A stretch of DNA of 64,000 nt from Mediterraneibacter massiliensis (lineage in GTDB: Bacteria; Bacillota; Clostridia; Lachnospirales; Lachnospiraceae). The stretch lies in assembly GCF_001487105.1 (NCBI RefSeq), contig NZ_LN913001.1:1629902-1693901 (forward strand), written 5' to 3'. Under the pieces are notes generated by a model, which was given only the letters and a program-made list of their open reading frames with translations, searched no databases and was not told where the DNA came from. A program made the translations under genes and the position numbers. Below, in pieces: positions 1-9,051 of the stretch. Position 1 is the first letter of the stretch. Every line of letters begins with the position of its first letter.

Positions 1-657
1 GTTCAGCTGCATTGCAAGGAAACGTTTTTTAAGAGTCTCGCAGGTATTCGTGCAGAGGGAAAAGTATCTCTCTATGTGAAAGATGTGTGTATTGCGCAAG
101 AAACTGGGGAGATCCAGCTGACAAATTACGGCATATCCGGTATTCCGGTATTTCAGGTCAGCCGCTATGCATCGAACGCGCTTTATCATGGACAGGAAGT
201 AAAAGCTGTCTTAAACTTTATGCCTGCTTTTTCAGAGGATACGTTTACTGCTTTTCTGACTGCCCGTATCCAGGCGCGCCCTGAAAAGACGACGGAAGAA
301 TTCTTTATCGGGCTTTTTCATAAAAATCTGGCGCAGCTTTGGGTAAAATTAAGCGGCGTACCACGTACGAAAAAGGTAAAAGACTGGACAAAAAGAGAAC
401 TTGCCGTCTTTGTCCGTTTGATTTTGCATTTCACAGTGACCGTCACAAAGACAAATGGTTTTGAGCATGCACAGGTTTGCGCGGGCGGCGTAGATACACG
501 GGAGATCGATGCAGATACGCTGGAGTCTCTGTATGTTCCAGGACTTTATTTTACCGGAGAACTTCTCGATGTAGATGGCGCAACAGGCGGTTATAACCTG
601 CAGTTTTGTTGGGCGTGCGGACAAATTGCAGGAAAGGAGGCTGCTAAGAGTGCTTAG
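1..657 (+). CDS. NAD(P)/FAD-dependent oxidoreductase, HI0933/YhiN-like (5' truncated)
   Basis: The reading frame is open from base 1, so the start lies before the window and the N-terminal FAD-binding part is missing. The visible 218 residues match the C-terminal part of the HI0933/YhiN flavoprotein family (sometimes called aminoacetone oxidase family). The family signature near the C-terminus is clear: GLYFTGELLDVDGATGGYNL, followed by a WACGQIAGKEA helix that closes the FAD site. The physiological substrate of this family is not firmly known. Its last 8 bases overlap the start of the next flavoprotein gene, so the two are probably translationally coupled. Confidence 0.85.
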   Translation, partial: VQLHCKETFFKSLAGIRAEGKVSLYVKDVCIAQETGEIQLTNYGISGIPVFQVSRYASNALYHGQEVKAVLNFMPAFSEDTFTAFLTARIQARPEKTTEEFFIGLFHKNLAQLWVKLSGVPRTKKVKDWTKRELAVFVRLILHFTVTVTKTNGFEHAQVCAGGVDTREIDADTLESLYVPGLYFTGELLDVDGATGGYNLQFCWACGQIAGKEAAKSA

Positions 658-2227
658 GATACATCAATTGAAAATGAAAGAAGTCCATACGCCGGATGAC
701 ATACGGCAAAGATTGCTGAAAATACTTTCTGTCAGTTCTTCTGAATTGCTACATTATGAAATTCGAAAGAAATCACTGGACGCACGCAGAAAACCAGAAT
801 TGTTTTTTGTATATACGATCGACTTTTCTGTCAAACAGGAGGAAAAACTGCTGAAAAGAATGAAAGGAAAAGTCAGCAGAGTAACAGATGTTGTCTATCC
901 AATCGTAAAGAAAGCAGATAGACAGCTTGACTTTCGTCCGGTTGTGACGGGGAGTGGACCTGCAGGATTATTCTGTGCATATCTGTTGGCGCAGGCCGGT
1001 TTATGCCCCATTATACTGGAGAGAGGCGGCTGCGTAGAAGAACGAAAAAAGGCAGTAGAACGATTCTGGCAAACCGGGGTTTTGGATCCGCAGTCGAATG
1101 TCCAGTTCGGAGAAGGCGGCGCCGGAACTTTTTCTGACGGAAAGCTGAATACACTTGTAAAAGATACCTTTGGGAGAAATCGTTATGTATTGGAAACCTT
1201 TGTAAAATTTGGAGCACCTGAAGATATCCTCTATGAACAAAAACCGCATATTGGTACGGACATACTGATACAAGTCATAAAAAATATGAGAAATGCCATC
1301 ACTGAATTGGGTGGGGAAATCCGTTTCCACCATACGCTGACAGGAATTGATCCAAAACAGAAACAGATCCAGATCAATGGAGAAAAATGGATGGATGCCA
1401 AGATACTGGTTCTGGCTCTTGGACACAGCGCAAGAGATACATTTGAAATGTTATATGAGCAAAAGTTATCTATGGAAGCAAAATCTTTTGCAGTAGGCGT
1501 GCGTATCGAGCATCCTCAAAAATGGATCGATACATGGCAGTATGGAAGAGAAGACAGAAGAGAGCTCTCAGCAGCTTCCTATAAACTGGCGGAAAAGCTT
1601 CAAAACGGCAGGGGAGTGTATTCTTTTTGTATGTGCCCGGGCGGTTATGTAGTCAATGCTTCTTCTGAAGAAGGATATCTGGCAGTTAACGGGATGAGCT
1701 ATCATGGACGTGCTGGAGACAATGCCAACAGTGCCATTGTCGTTACGGTATCACCTGAAGATTTCGGGAATTCTCATCCATTGGCAGGCATGCATTTTCA
1801 AAGAATGTTGGAGAAAAATGCATGGCAGGTCGGAGGAGGGAAAATACCCGTACAGCGTTTGGAAGATTTCTGTGGAAATAAAGCCGGCACAGCCTTCCAT
1901 GCTGTGCATCCAAATATGAAGGGCGCATACTCTTTGGCAAATGTCCGGCAGATCTTTCCTTGTGAACTTGCTCGGTCTATCGAACAGGGGATACAGATGA
2001 TGGACAACCGGATGCATGGTTTTGCAGACGGGGACGCGCTGTTATCAGGTGTGGAAAGCCGTACATCTTCACCCGTGCGGATTGTCAGAAATAAAAACTT
2101 TACAAGCAATATACCCTGGATCTATCCATGCGGAGAAGGCGCCGGATATGCCGGAGGTATTACTTCCGCTGCCATGGACGGTATGAAAACAGCAGAAGCT
2201 GTCCTGAAAGTTCTATCAATTCAGTAG
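650..2227 (+). CDS. FAD-dependent dehydrogenase (COG2509-type flavoprotein)
   Basis: A flavoprotein of 525 residues from a GTG at 650. That start is chosen because AGGAGG at 635-640 sits nine bases upstream and it overlaps the end of the previous gene; a longer in-frame extension to 575 has no such site. The dinucleotide-binding motif GSGPAGLFCAYLL is at about residues 100-112. It is followed by NVQFGEGGAGTFSDGKLNT, typical of the uncharacterised dehydrogenases grouped as COG2509. The C-terminal CGEGAGYAGGITSAAMDG loop completes the FAD site. The N-terminal ~75 residues form a small alpha/beta domain common to this family. The substrate is unknown. Confidence 0.85.
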   Translation: MLRIHQLKMKEVHTPDDIRQRLLKILSVSSSELLHYEIRKKSLDARRKPELFFVYTIDFSVKQEEKLLKRMKGKVSRVTDVVYPIVKKADRQLDFRPVVTGSGPAGLFCAYLLAQAGLCPIILERGGCVEERKKAVERFWQTGVLDPQSNVQFGEGGAGTFSDGKLNTLVKDTFGRNRYVLETFVKFGAPEDILYEQKPHIGTDILIQVIKNMRNAITELGGEIRFHHTLTGIDPKQKQIQINGEKWMDAKILVLALGHSARDTFEMLYEQKLSMEAKSFAVGVRIEHPQKWIDTWQYGREDRRELSAASYKLAEKLQNGRGVYSFCMCPGGYVVNASSEEGYLAVNGMSYHGRAGDNANSAIVVTVSPEDFGNSHPLAGMHFQRMLEKNAWQVGGGKIPVQRLEDFCGNKAGTAFHAVHPNMKGAYSLANVRQIFPCELARSIEQGIQMMDNRMHGFADGDALLSGVESRTSSPVRIVRNKNFTSNIPWIYPCGEGAGYAGGITSAAMDGMKTAEAVLKVLSIQ

Positions 2228-2269
2228 GTTTTTTATGAGATTCTTCACAAAAAATTAAGAATGGAAACC

Positions 2270-2298
2270 TATACATGATTTTTAAATTATGCTAAAAT
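2270..2298 (+). promoter_or_regulatory. Putative sigma-A promoter of radC-mre-min run
   Basis: TATACA at 2270-2275 and TAAAAT at 2293-2298 are 17 bases apart. The -10 is preceded by TG one base upstream (extended -10). The predicted transcription start near 2305 is very close to the possible radC start codons, which implies a very short leader. Confidence 0.5.
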
Positions 2299-2311
2299 AA
2301 ATCATTGTATT

Positions 2312-3028
2312 GTGACATCACAGCAAAATGAAATGACACATACAAATACGATCAAACAAATGTACAGTGAAGAACGTCCATATGAAAAGTGTGAACAGTT
2401 TGGAGCAGGCAATCTGACAAACGTAGAGCTGCTTGCAGTTTTGCTGCGTACAGGCACGAGAGGGGAAAACTCGATCCAGCTGGCAGAAAAGCTCTTGCAT
2501 CCTGTTTTTGCCCAGGAAGGTATTTTAAATATCCATCAGTGGTCTATGGAACAGCTCATGCAGGTAAAAGGGATCGGCAAGGTAAAAGCCATACAGATCT
2601 TATGCCTGTCTGAACTTGCCAAACGTCTGGCAAAAGCATCGGCGCATACCGGATTAAATTTCTCTACGCCTTCCTCGATCGCACAGTATTATATGGAAGA
2701 TATGCGGCATTTAAAGCAGGAGAGTATGAAACTGCTGCTGCTGAATACAAAGGTGAAATTGATCGGTGAGACGAATATTTCGAAAGGAACCGTCAATGCC
2801 TCTCTTATATCACCAAGAGAGTTATTTGTGGAGGCACTGCAGAAAAATGCCGTTTCTATCATTCTCCTGCATAATCATCCAAGCGGAGACCCTACTCCCA
2901 GCAAAGAAGATATCCTGGTGACCAGACGGATCCGAGATGCAGGTGAATTGATCGGGATAGAACTGCTCGATCACATCATTATTGGAAATAACTGTTTTGC
3001 CAGTTTAAAAGAAAAGGGGTTTATATAG
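2312..3028 (+). CDS. radC: RadC family JAMM-domain protein
   Basis: Up to 238 residues, the normal RadC length. It has the N-terminal UPF0758 helix-hairpin-helix part (NVELLAVLLRTGT, then GIGKVKAIQIL) and a C-terminal JAB/MPN domain with the metal motif HNHPSGDPTPSKED. The family is named after E. coli radC, but its role in DNA repair is disputed and its true substrate is unknown. The start is uncertain: GTG at 2312, ATG at 2333 and ATG at 2360 are in frame and none has a convincing ribosome site. As in B. subtilis, it lies directly upstream of mreB (22 bases). Confidence 0.9.
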   Translation: MTSQQNEMTHTNTIKQMYSEERPYEKCEQFGAGNLTNVELLAVLLRTGTRGENSIQLAEKLLHPVFAQEGILNIHQWSMEQLMQVKGIGKVKAIQILCLSELAKRLAKASAHTGLNFSTPSSIAQYYMEDMRHLKQESMKLLLLNTKVKLIGETNISKGTVNASLISPRELFVEALQKNAVSIILLHNHPSGDPTPSKEDILVTRRIRDAGELIGIELLDHIIIGNNCFASLKEKGFI

Positions 3029-3050
3029 GAACTTAAAGAAGGGGTTATAA

Positions 3051-4070
3051 ATGGCGAGAAATGTCTATGGTTTAGATTTGGGGACATATGAAATAAAAAT
3101 ATATGATAAGAAAAAAGATGAGATCCGCAGGGAAAAAGATGTCATTGCCATGAAAGACAAACATTATGTTTTTTCCACAGGAGACAGTGCCTATGAAATG
3201 TACGAGAAAGCGCCAGAAAACATTCAGGTTGTTTTTCCTATGAAAAATGGGGTGATCGCGCATTTTGACGATATGCAGTATCTACTAGAGAGTCTTTTAA
3301 AAGGAGAACGGGCTTCTTCCCGCTGCGAATATCTTGTCGCTGTGCCTACAGATGTAACAGAAGTAGAAAAACGGGCGTTTTATGATCTTGTTTTTCACTC
3401 GGCGGCAAAAGCAAAATCCGTAAAGATTGTGGAACGGGGTATAGCGGACGCCATTGGATATGGTGCGGATATATGGAATGAAAAGGGAATGATGATCGCG
3501 AATTTTGGAGGTGGAACAACAGAAATTTCTGTATTATCCAGCGGCGGCATCGTTTTAAACCGTCTTGTAAAAATCGGCGGAGAACATTTTGATATGTCTG
3601 TCTTAAACCTGGTCCGCCATCACAGGGATTTTCTGATCGGCAGAATGACGGCTGAAAGACTTCGCAGGGAATTCGGTGTATTCGATCAGGAAACGAACGC
3701 CTCCCTTACTGTCTCAGGCAGAGATCTTGTCCAAGGGGTACCTCAGGAGAAGGCTATTTCTATAGGTCTTGTAAGAGCAGCGATGAAAGAACCTCTGGAG
3801 GTCTGTGTAGAAGCGATTCGTTCCATGTACGACAGAACACCGCCGGATGTGCGCAGAGGGATTGAAAAGAATGGGATCTATCTCACAGGAGGATTGGCAA
3901 ATTTAAGGGGGCTTTCTACATATCTGCAAGAGAGTACTGGTTTGCCTGTTACAACAGCAAAAGACCCGGAGCTTTGTGCAGTAAGAGGCTTGAAGACGAT
4001 CATATTGAATAAAGAATTCAGGAAACTGACATATTCCATGTTAGATGAAGATTATAGGTGGTTAAGATAA
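3051..4070 (+). CDS. mreB: Rod shape-determining protein MreB (divergent)
   Basis: 339 residues, the usual MreB length. It is the actin-like filament protein that guides lateral wall synthesis on the inner face of the membrane. The phosphate-1 loop GLDLGTYEIKIY is at residues 6-17 and phosphate-2 NFGGGTTEISVLSSGG starts at residue 151. It is followed one base later by mreC and then mreD. Two positions depart from canonical MreB: the usual DIGGGTT Asp is Asn151, and the usual EEPMAAAIG segment reads ERGIADAIG (residues 128-136). AAGGGG lies upstream of the ATG. Position in the mre operon supports the assignment despite the divergence. Confidence 0.88.
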   Translation: MARNVYGLDLGTYEIKIYDKKKDEIRREKDVIAMKDKHYVFSTGDSAYEMYEKAPENIQVVFPMKNGVIAHFDDMQYLLESLLKGERASSRCEYLVAVPTDVTEVEKRAFYDLVFHSAAKAKSVKIVERGIADAIGYGADIWNEKGMMIANFGGGTTEISVLSSGGIVLNRLVKIGGEHFDMSVLNLVRHHRDFLIGRMTAERLRREFGVFDQETNASLTVSGRDLVQGVPQEKAISIGLVRAAMKEPLEVCVEAIRSMYDRTPPDVRRGIEKNGIYLTGGLANLRGLSTYLQESTGLPVTTAKDPELCAVRGLKTIILNKEFRKLTYSMLDEDYRWLR

Positions 4071-4071
4071 A

Positions 4072-4935
4072 ATGAAAAAGAAGAATCAGACTTCCGGAAC
4101 AAATAAATATTGGTTATTGGGACTTTCTCTTCTCTGCATTACGCTTATGCTTCTTTCTGTTTTTTCCGAGAAAACAAAAGGACCATTTAAAGTATTAGCA
4201 AATATTACTGTCATTCCTATGCAGCAAGGCTTCAATCAGATCGGCGGCTGGCTAAACGATATGAGTGAAAATTTTGAGACACTTTCTCAAGTACGTGAAG
4301 AAAATGAAAAACTGCAGGCAAGGGTTGATGAACTTGTTACAGAGAATAATAATCTGCAGGGGGAGAAGTACGAATTAGAACGTCTTCAGGAATTGTATCA
4401 GTTGGATCAAAGTTATGCTGATTATAGCAAAACTGCCGCCCATGTGATCGGTAAAGACGCAGGCAACTGGTTCAGCACCTTTACTATTGATAAGGGAAGT
4501 TCTGATGGGATCAAAAAAGATATGAATGTTATGGCAGGGAGCGGTCTGGTCGGTATCGTGACCGAAGTTGGACCTACCTGGGCAACAGTCCGTTCTGTCA
4601 TTGATGATTCCAGTAATATAAGCGGCATGGTTCTTTCTACCTCTGACCGCTGTATCGTAAACGGAGACCTGACACTTATGAATGAGGGGAAACTTCGTTT
4701 TGAACAAATGGAGAACAATGAAAATACAGTGGCTGTAGGAGATCAGATCGTAACATCCTATATCAGTGACAAATACTTGCAAGGAATTTTGATCGGCTAT
4801 ATCAGTGAAGTTAATGTAGATTCCAATAATCTGACCCGTTCCGGGTATATCACACCGGCAGTTGATTTCAAAAATCTGCAGGAAGTTCTGGTCATACTGA
4901 CAACCAAGAAAGACCTGACAGGGGAAAGTAAATAG
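4072..4935 (+). CDS. mreC: Rod shape-determining protein MreC
   Basis: 287 residues. A short cytoplasmic lysine-rich start precedes one transmembrane helix (about residues 13-30). A coiled coil at about 65-105 (VREENEKLQARVDELV) leads into the beta-rich extracellular domain with the family signature KGSSDGIKKDMNVMAGSGLV. MreC links MreB to the RodA/PBP2 synthase and forms filaments outside the membrane. It starts one base after the mreB stop, so coupled translation is likely. Confidence 0.95.
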   Translation: MKKKNQTSGTNKYWLLGLSLLCITLMLLSVFSEKTKGPFKVLANITVIPMQQGFNQIGGWLNDMSENFETLSQVREENEKLQARVDELVTENNNLQGEKYELERLQELYQLDQSYADYSKTAAHVIGKDAGNWFSTFTIDKGSSDGIKKDMNVMAGSGLVGIVTEVGPTWATVRSVIDDSSNISGMVLSTSDRCIVNGDLTLMNEGKLRFEQMENNENTVAVGDQIVTSYISDKYLQGILIGYISEVNVDSNNLTRSGYITPAVDFKNLQEVLVILTTKKDLTGESK

Positions 4936-4949
4936 AAGGGACTGTGTAT

Positions 4950-5483
4950 ATGAAAAAGATAAAGATAAAGCGGGGAGTCATAACAGCTGTTCTGATATTC
5001 GCCTGTTATCTGCTTCAGTGTACCGTATTTTCTTCTTTGGAGCTCGCAGGCATCAAACCCAATCTCATGATCATCCTGACATCTTCGATAGGATTTATGA
5101 GAGGTTCAAAGGAAGGCATGCTTGTCGGTTTTTTTTCCGGTCTGCTGATCGATATCCAATTTGGATCCATAATCGGAATGTATGCGCTGATCTATTTGTT
5201 GACCGGATATGTCAACGGACTTTTTATGCAGATGTACTATGATGAGGATATAAAACTGCCGCTTTTTTTAATAGCAGCAAGTGAATTTGTATTTGGACTG
5301 GTTGTTTACTTCTTTATGTTTATGCTGCGCAGCGAGTTCTATTTCTGGTTTTATTTGAACCATATTATTATTCCAGAACTTATTTATACTATCGTGATAA
5401 CACTTGGATTGTATCCGCTGATCTTATTTATCAATCACAGACTGGAAGCGGAAGAAAAAAGGAGTGCTAGTAAATTTGTTTAG
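4950..5483 (+). CDS. mreD: Rod shape-determining protein MreD
   Basis: About 177 residues, almost wholly hydrophobic with five or six predicted membrane helices; the motif LVGFFSGLLIDIQFGSIIGMYAL is typical of MreD (shown here only as the segment around residues 55-77). It is an integral membrane partner of MreC. ATG 4950 is preferred over the GTG at 4944 because the GAAGGG site at 4935-4940 is then nine bases away. The gene overlaps the start of the PBP2 gene. Confidence 0.92.
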   Translation: MKKIKIKRGVITAVLIFACYLLQCTVFSSLELAGIKPNLMIILTSSIGFMRGSKEGMLVGFFSGLLIDIQFGSIIGMYALIYLLTGYVNGLFMQMYYDEDIKLPLFLIAASEFVFGLVVYFFMFMLRSEFYFWFYLNHIIIPELIYTIVITLGLYPLILFINHRLEAEEKRSASKFV

Positions 5484-8352
5484 AGATACTTTGGACCGTA
5501 TAAAAGATGGGATCATACAGATGTTTAGATCACGGTTTTTCGTGCTGCTTTTTGTGTTTTCCATCATGTCTGTCATTTTAGCGGGCAGATTATTTTATCT
5601 CCAGATCATAAAGGGAGAAGACTATCTGGAAAACTATGAACTGACTATCCGCAAGGCAAAAGAGATACCGGGAACCCGGGGAAATATTTATGATCGAAAC
5701 GGAAATCTGCTGGCCTATAATGAACTTGCATACTCTGTAACGATCGAAGACAATATAACGGCAAATACTGTAACCGAAAAAAATGAAATCTTAAACGGAA
5801 TACTAGATTCTGTACTGTCCATCGTAGAATCCCACGGTGATTCCGTTATCAGTGATTTTGGTATCGTGTTGGATGCTGCCGGAAATTATGAATTCTCTCA
5901 AACCGACGAAACACTACGGCTTCGTTTTGTGGCAGATGTATACGGTCTGGCTACGATCGATAAGCTGACAGAAAAACAAAAAAAACAATCTGCGGAAGAA
6001 ATTATACATTATCTTTGTACAGATGAAGTTTATGGATATGGACTGGATGATAAAAAACTGGAAAAAGAATATATCCTGAAAATGGTAAATATGCGTTATG
6101 CCATCAATCTAAACAGTTTTCAAAAATATATTTCCACTACACTGGCGTCAGATGTAAGTGAAGAGACTGTGGCAGCAATCATGGAAAATAAAGATTCCCT
6201 AAACGGTGTAGATATAGAAGAAGACTCTCTGAGGCGTTATACGGACAGTAAATATTTTGCTTCTATTATCGGATACACTGGAAAAATCTCACAAGAAGAA
6301 TACGATGCTCTCGATAAGTCGGATAAGAAAAAGTATTCGCTTTCAGATATAATCGGAAAATCTGGACTGGAACAGACGATGGATGAAACACTTCAGGGAA
6401 CAAAGGGAAAGACAATTTTTTATGTGGACAGTATGGGCAAGGTAACAGAGACGGTGAGTACTACAGAGCCTGACGCCGGAAATGATGTATATTTGACGAT
6501 CGATAAAGACCTGCAGAAAAAAACATACCAGCTTCTGGAAGAAAAACTGGCCGGTATCATCCTTTCCAAACTGCATGATATCTTGGATTATGATCCAAGT
6601 ACGGCTGAAGATGCCAAAGATATCATCATTCCTATAGGAGATGCCTATAATGCCTTTATTGCAAACGAAATCGTCGATGAAACACATTTTGGAGCAGAAG
6701 ACGCGAAACCTGCCGAAAAGGCGGTCTATGCTGTATTTGAGGAAAAAAGAGCTTCTGCTGTACCGGAGATTATCCAATATATGCAGGATGCAGACGCAGC
6801 TCCTTACAATGAACTTTCTTCTGAAATGCAGGCTTATCTGGATTATGTGTCGATTGACGTACTCCTGAAAGATAAAGGAATCTTGATAAGTGATGCGATC
6901 GATACAAATGATGAAACATATCAGGCATGGACAAAAGAAGAAAATATCAATTTGTATCAGTATTTAAATTATGCGATTTCACAGAATTGGATTGATACTT
7001 CTAAACTAAGTGATTATGTTTCAGAAGAAAAATATTCGGATTCTGCGGAAATTTATCAGGGGATTTTAAGTTTTTTGCAAGATTATTTAGTTTCGGATAT
7101 GAATTTCGACAAACTTCTCTACAAATATCTTATAAAATCAGGTAGTATCAGTGGTGCACAGATCTGTGCCATTGTGTATGAGCAGGAAGTTCTTCCTATG
7201 GATGAAGCATCTTATAACGGACTTTTGGACGGCAGTGTGAATTCCTATTCCTGGTTATATGGGAAGATAGAAAATCTGGAGATCACTCCCGGACAGCTGG
7301 CGCTGGAGCCGTGTACAGGCTCTGCTGTAGTCAGCGATCCAAATACCGGTGAGGTACTCGCCTGTGTTTCCTATCCGGGATATGACAATAACCGTCTTGC
7401 CAATACAATGGACTCGGAATACTATAATAAACTGGTTACAGGACTGTCACGCCCATTCTATAATAATGCGACACAGGAACGCACAGCACCCGGCTCCACA
7501 TATAAAATGGTTTCCGCTGTTGCAGGTCTGACGGAAGGTTATATTGACGCAGACACGCTGCATTATTGCAACGGAGAGTTCTCCGAAGTAACACCGAGTC
7601 CACGATGTTGGTCTTATCCAAACGGACATGGGGATCTCAATGTAGTCGGAGCGTTGGATGTTTCCTGTAATGTGTTTTTCTATGAATTGGGATATGATAT
7701 GAGTCTGGATGCGGAGGGCAATTATGATAGTGACAGGGGAACAGATACACTAGCAAAATATGCAAAACAATTCGGTCTGGGAGAAAAATCCGGACTGGAA
7801 ATTCCTGAATCAGAACCGCAGATATCAGATGAATACTCTATCCTCTCTGCCATAGGACAGGGAACAAATAACTACACTGTAAGCCAGTTGAATCGTTATG
7901 TAGCCACTGTTGCAAACCGCGGAACAGTATATGATCTGACATTGCTGAAGAAAACGACAGATTCAGACGGAAAGATAATCAAAGAGTATGAACCGGATGT
8001 GGCGGGCACCATGGATGGAGTCAGCAGCAATACATGGGATCTTGTCCATCAAGGTATGATCGACATGGTGGCAAGTACTCCAAGTTTCAGTGGACTTGAA
8101 GTGACAATGGCAGGAAAGACCGGTACAGCACAGCAAAGTGATCTGCACCCGGATCATGCTCTTTTTGTCGGTTTCGCTCCGGCAGAAGATCCAGAGATCG
8201 CTATTGCAGTCCGGATTGCCAATGGATACAACTCTGGATATACGGCTGAGATTGGGCGAGATATCGTTAGGATCAAATACGGACTTTCCGGTTCTGATGA
8301 ACTGATCACCGGTTCAGCAGCAGAATTAGGAACAGCGCTCGCGGGGGATTAA
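5476..8352 (+). CDS. mrdA: Penicillin-binding protein 2 (class B transpeptidase) with large insertion
   Basis: Transpeptidase that cross-links peptidoglycan with RodA during elongation. The start is probably TTG 5476: the GTG at 5464 overlaps the AAGGAG ribosome site itself. That gives 958 residues, far above the usual 600-750. One membrane helix is at about 17-37, then the dimerisation domain with RGNIYDRNGNLLAYNE. The catalytic motifs are all present: STYK (Ser674), SCN (730-732) and KTG (881-883). About 235 residues (roughly 371-605), acidic and predicted helical, are inserted between the pedestal and the transpeptidase domain. It lies between mreD and minC. Confidence 0.93.
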   Translation: MFRDTLDRIKDGIIQMFRSRFFVLLFVFSIMSVILAGRLFYLQIIKGEDYLENYELTIRKAKEIPGTRGNIYDRNGNLLAYNELAYSVTIEDNITANTVTEKNEILNGILDSVLSIVESHGDSVISDFGIVLDAAGNYEFSQTDETLRLRFVADVYGLATIDKLTEKQKKQSAEEIIHYLCTDEVYGYGLDDKKLEKEYILKMVNMRYAINLNSFQKYISTTLASDVSEETVAAIMENKDSLNGVDIEEDSLRRYTDSKYFASIIGYTGKISQEEYDALDKSDKKKYSLSDIIGKSGLEQTMDETLQGTKGKTIFYVDSMGKVTETVSTTEPDAGNDVYLTIDKDLQKKTYQLLEEKLAGIILSKLHDILDYDPSTAEDAKDIIIPIGDAYNAFIANEIVDETHFGAEDAKPAEKAVYAVFEEKRASAVPEIIQYMQDADAAPYNELSSEMQAYLDYVSIDVLLKDKGILISDAIDTNDETYQAWTKEENINLYQYLNYAISQNWIDTSKLSDYVSEEKYSDSAEIYQGILSFLQDYLVSDMNFDKLLYKYLIKSGSISGAQICAIVYEQEVLPMDEASYNGLLDGSVNSYSWLYGKIENLEITPGQLALEPCTGSAVVSDPNTGEVLACVSYPGYDNNRLANTMDSEYYNKLVTGLSRPFYNNATQERTAPGSTYKMVSAVAGLTEGYIDADTLHYCNGEFSEVTPSPRCWSYPNGHGDLNVVGALDVSCNVFFYELGYDMSLDAEGNYDSDRGTDTLAKYAKQFGLGEKSGLEIPESEPQISDEYSILSAIGQGTNNYTVSQLNRYVATVANRGTVYDLTLLKKTTDSDGKIIKEYEPDVAGTMDGVSSNTWDLVHQGMIDMVASTPSFSGLEVTMAGKTGTAQQSDLHPDHALFVGFAPAEDPEIAIAVRIANGYNSGYTAEIGRDIVRIKYGLSGSDELITGSAAELGTALAGD

Positions 8353-8363
8353 TAAAGGATGTG

Positions 8364-9017
8364 ATGGTATATATGGACAGACTGGTATCCATCAAAAGCA
8401 GCCGTTACGGAATGGAGATTCATTTAGATCCGAAGGCTCCCTTTGGTGAACTGATGAGAGCACTTACTTTGAAACTAAAGAATTCTACTCGTTTTTTTGA
8501 AGGAGCACATATGGCTCTTTCACTGGTAGGGCGTTCTCTTTCAAAAGAAGAAGAACAAAATGTTTTGGAACAGATTTCTGCCTTAACAGGAATTGAAATC
8601 GTATGTATCATTGAACAGGACAAACAAAAAGATCAAATGTACAAAAGCATTGTAGAACAAACGCTTTCTAATATTTACAAGAAAGACGGACAATTCTATA
8701 GAGGTACTTTGAGTAAAAGGCAAGTATTAGAATCCGATTCCAGTATTGTGATCTTAGGAGATGTGGAGTCTGGAGCCAGAGTGATCGCCAAAGGAAATGT
8801 CGTAGTCGTTGGCGGACTTTCCGGCACTGTAAAAGCCGGTGCTTCAGGAGACAGGAATGCTTTTGTCGCTGCATTGTCTATGCAGCCTAAACAACTTTGT
8901 ATAGGAGAAATAGAGGCAAACTGTCAAAGGTTCCATAAAGAAAATCTCTCCATAAATGGTCCGAAAATCGCATTCATAGATGGAAACCATATTTATCTCG
9001 ATCCACTTGTAGAGTGA
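8364..9017 (+). CDS. minC: Septum site-determining protein MinC
   Basis: About 217 residues. The N-terminal half is the FtsZ-inhibiting MinC_N domain. The C-terminal half is the right-handed beta helix (SSIVILGDVESGARVIAKGN, then VVGGLSGTVKAGASG) that binds MinD and dimerises. GTG 8361, ATG 8364 and ATG 8373 are all possible starts after AAAGGA at 8354-8359; the exact one is open. MinC blocks Z-ring assembly away from mid-cell. It starts 11 bases after PBP2 and precedes minD. Confidence 0.93.
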   Translation: MVYMDRLVSIKSSRYGMEIHLDPKAPFGELMRALTLKLKNSTRFFEGAHMALSLVGRSLSKEEEQNVLEQISALTGIEIVCIIEQDKQKDQMYKSIVEQTLSNIYKKDGQFYRGTLSKRQVLESDSSIVILGDVESGARVIAKGNVVVVGGLSGTVKAGASGDRNAFVAALSMQPKQLCIGEIEANCQRFHKENLSINGPKIAFIDGNHIYLDPLVE

Positions 9018-9051
9018 TCAAAGGAATAAGAAGTTGTAGGAGGAAAAAGAC

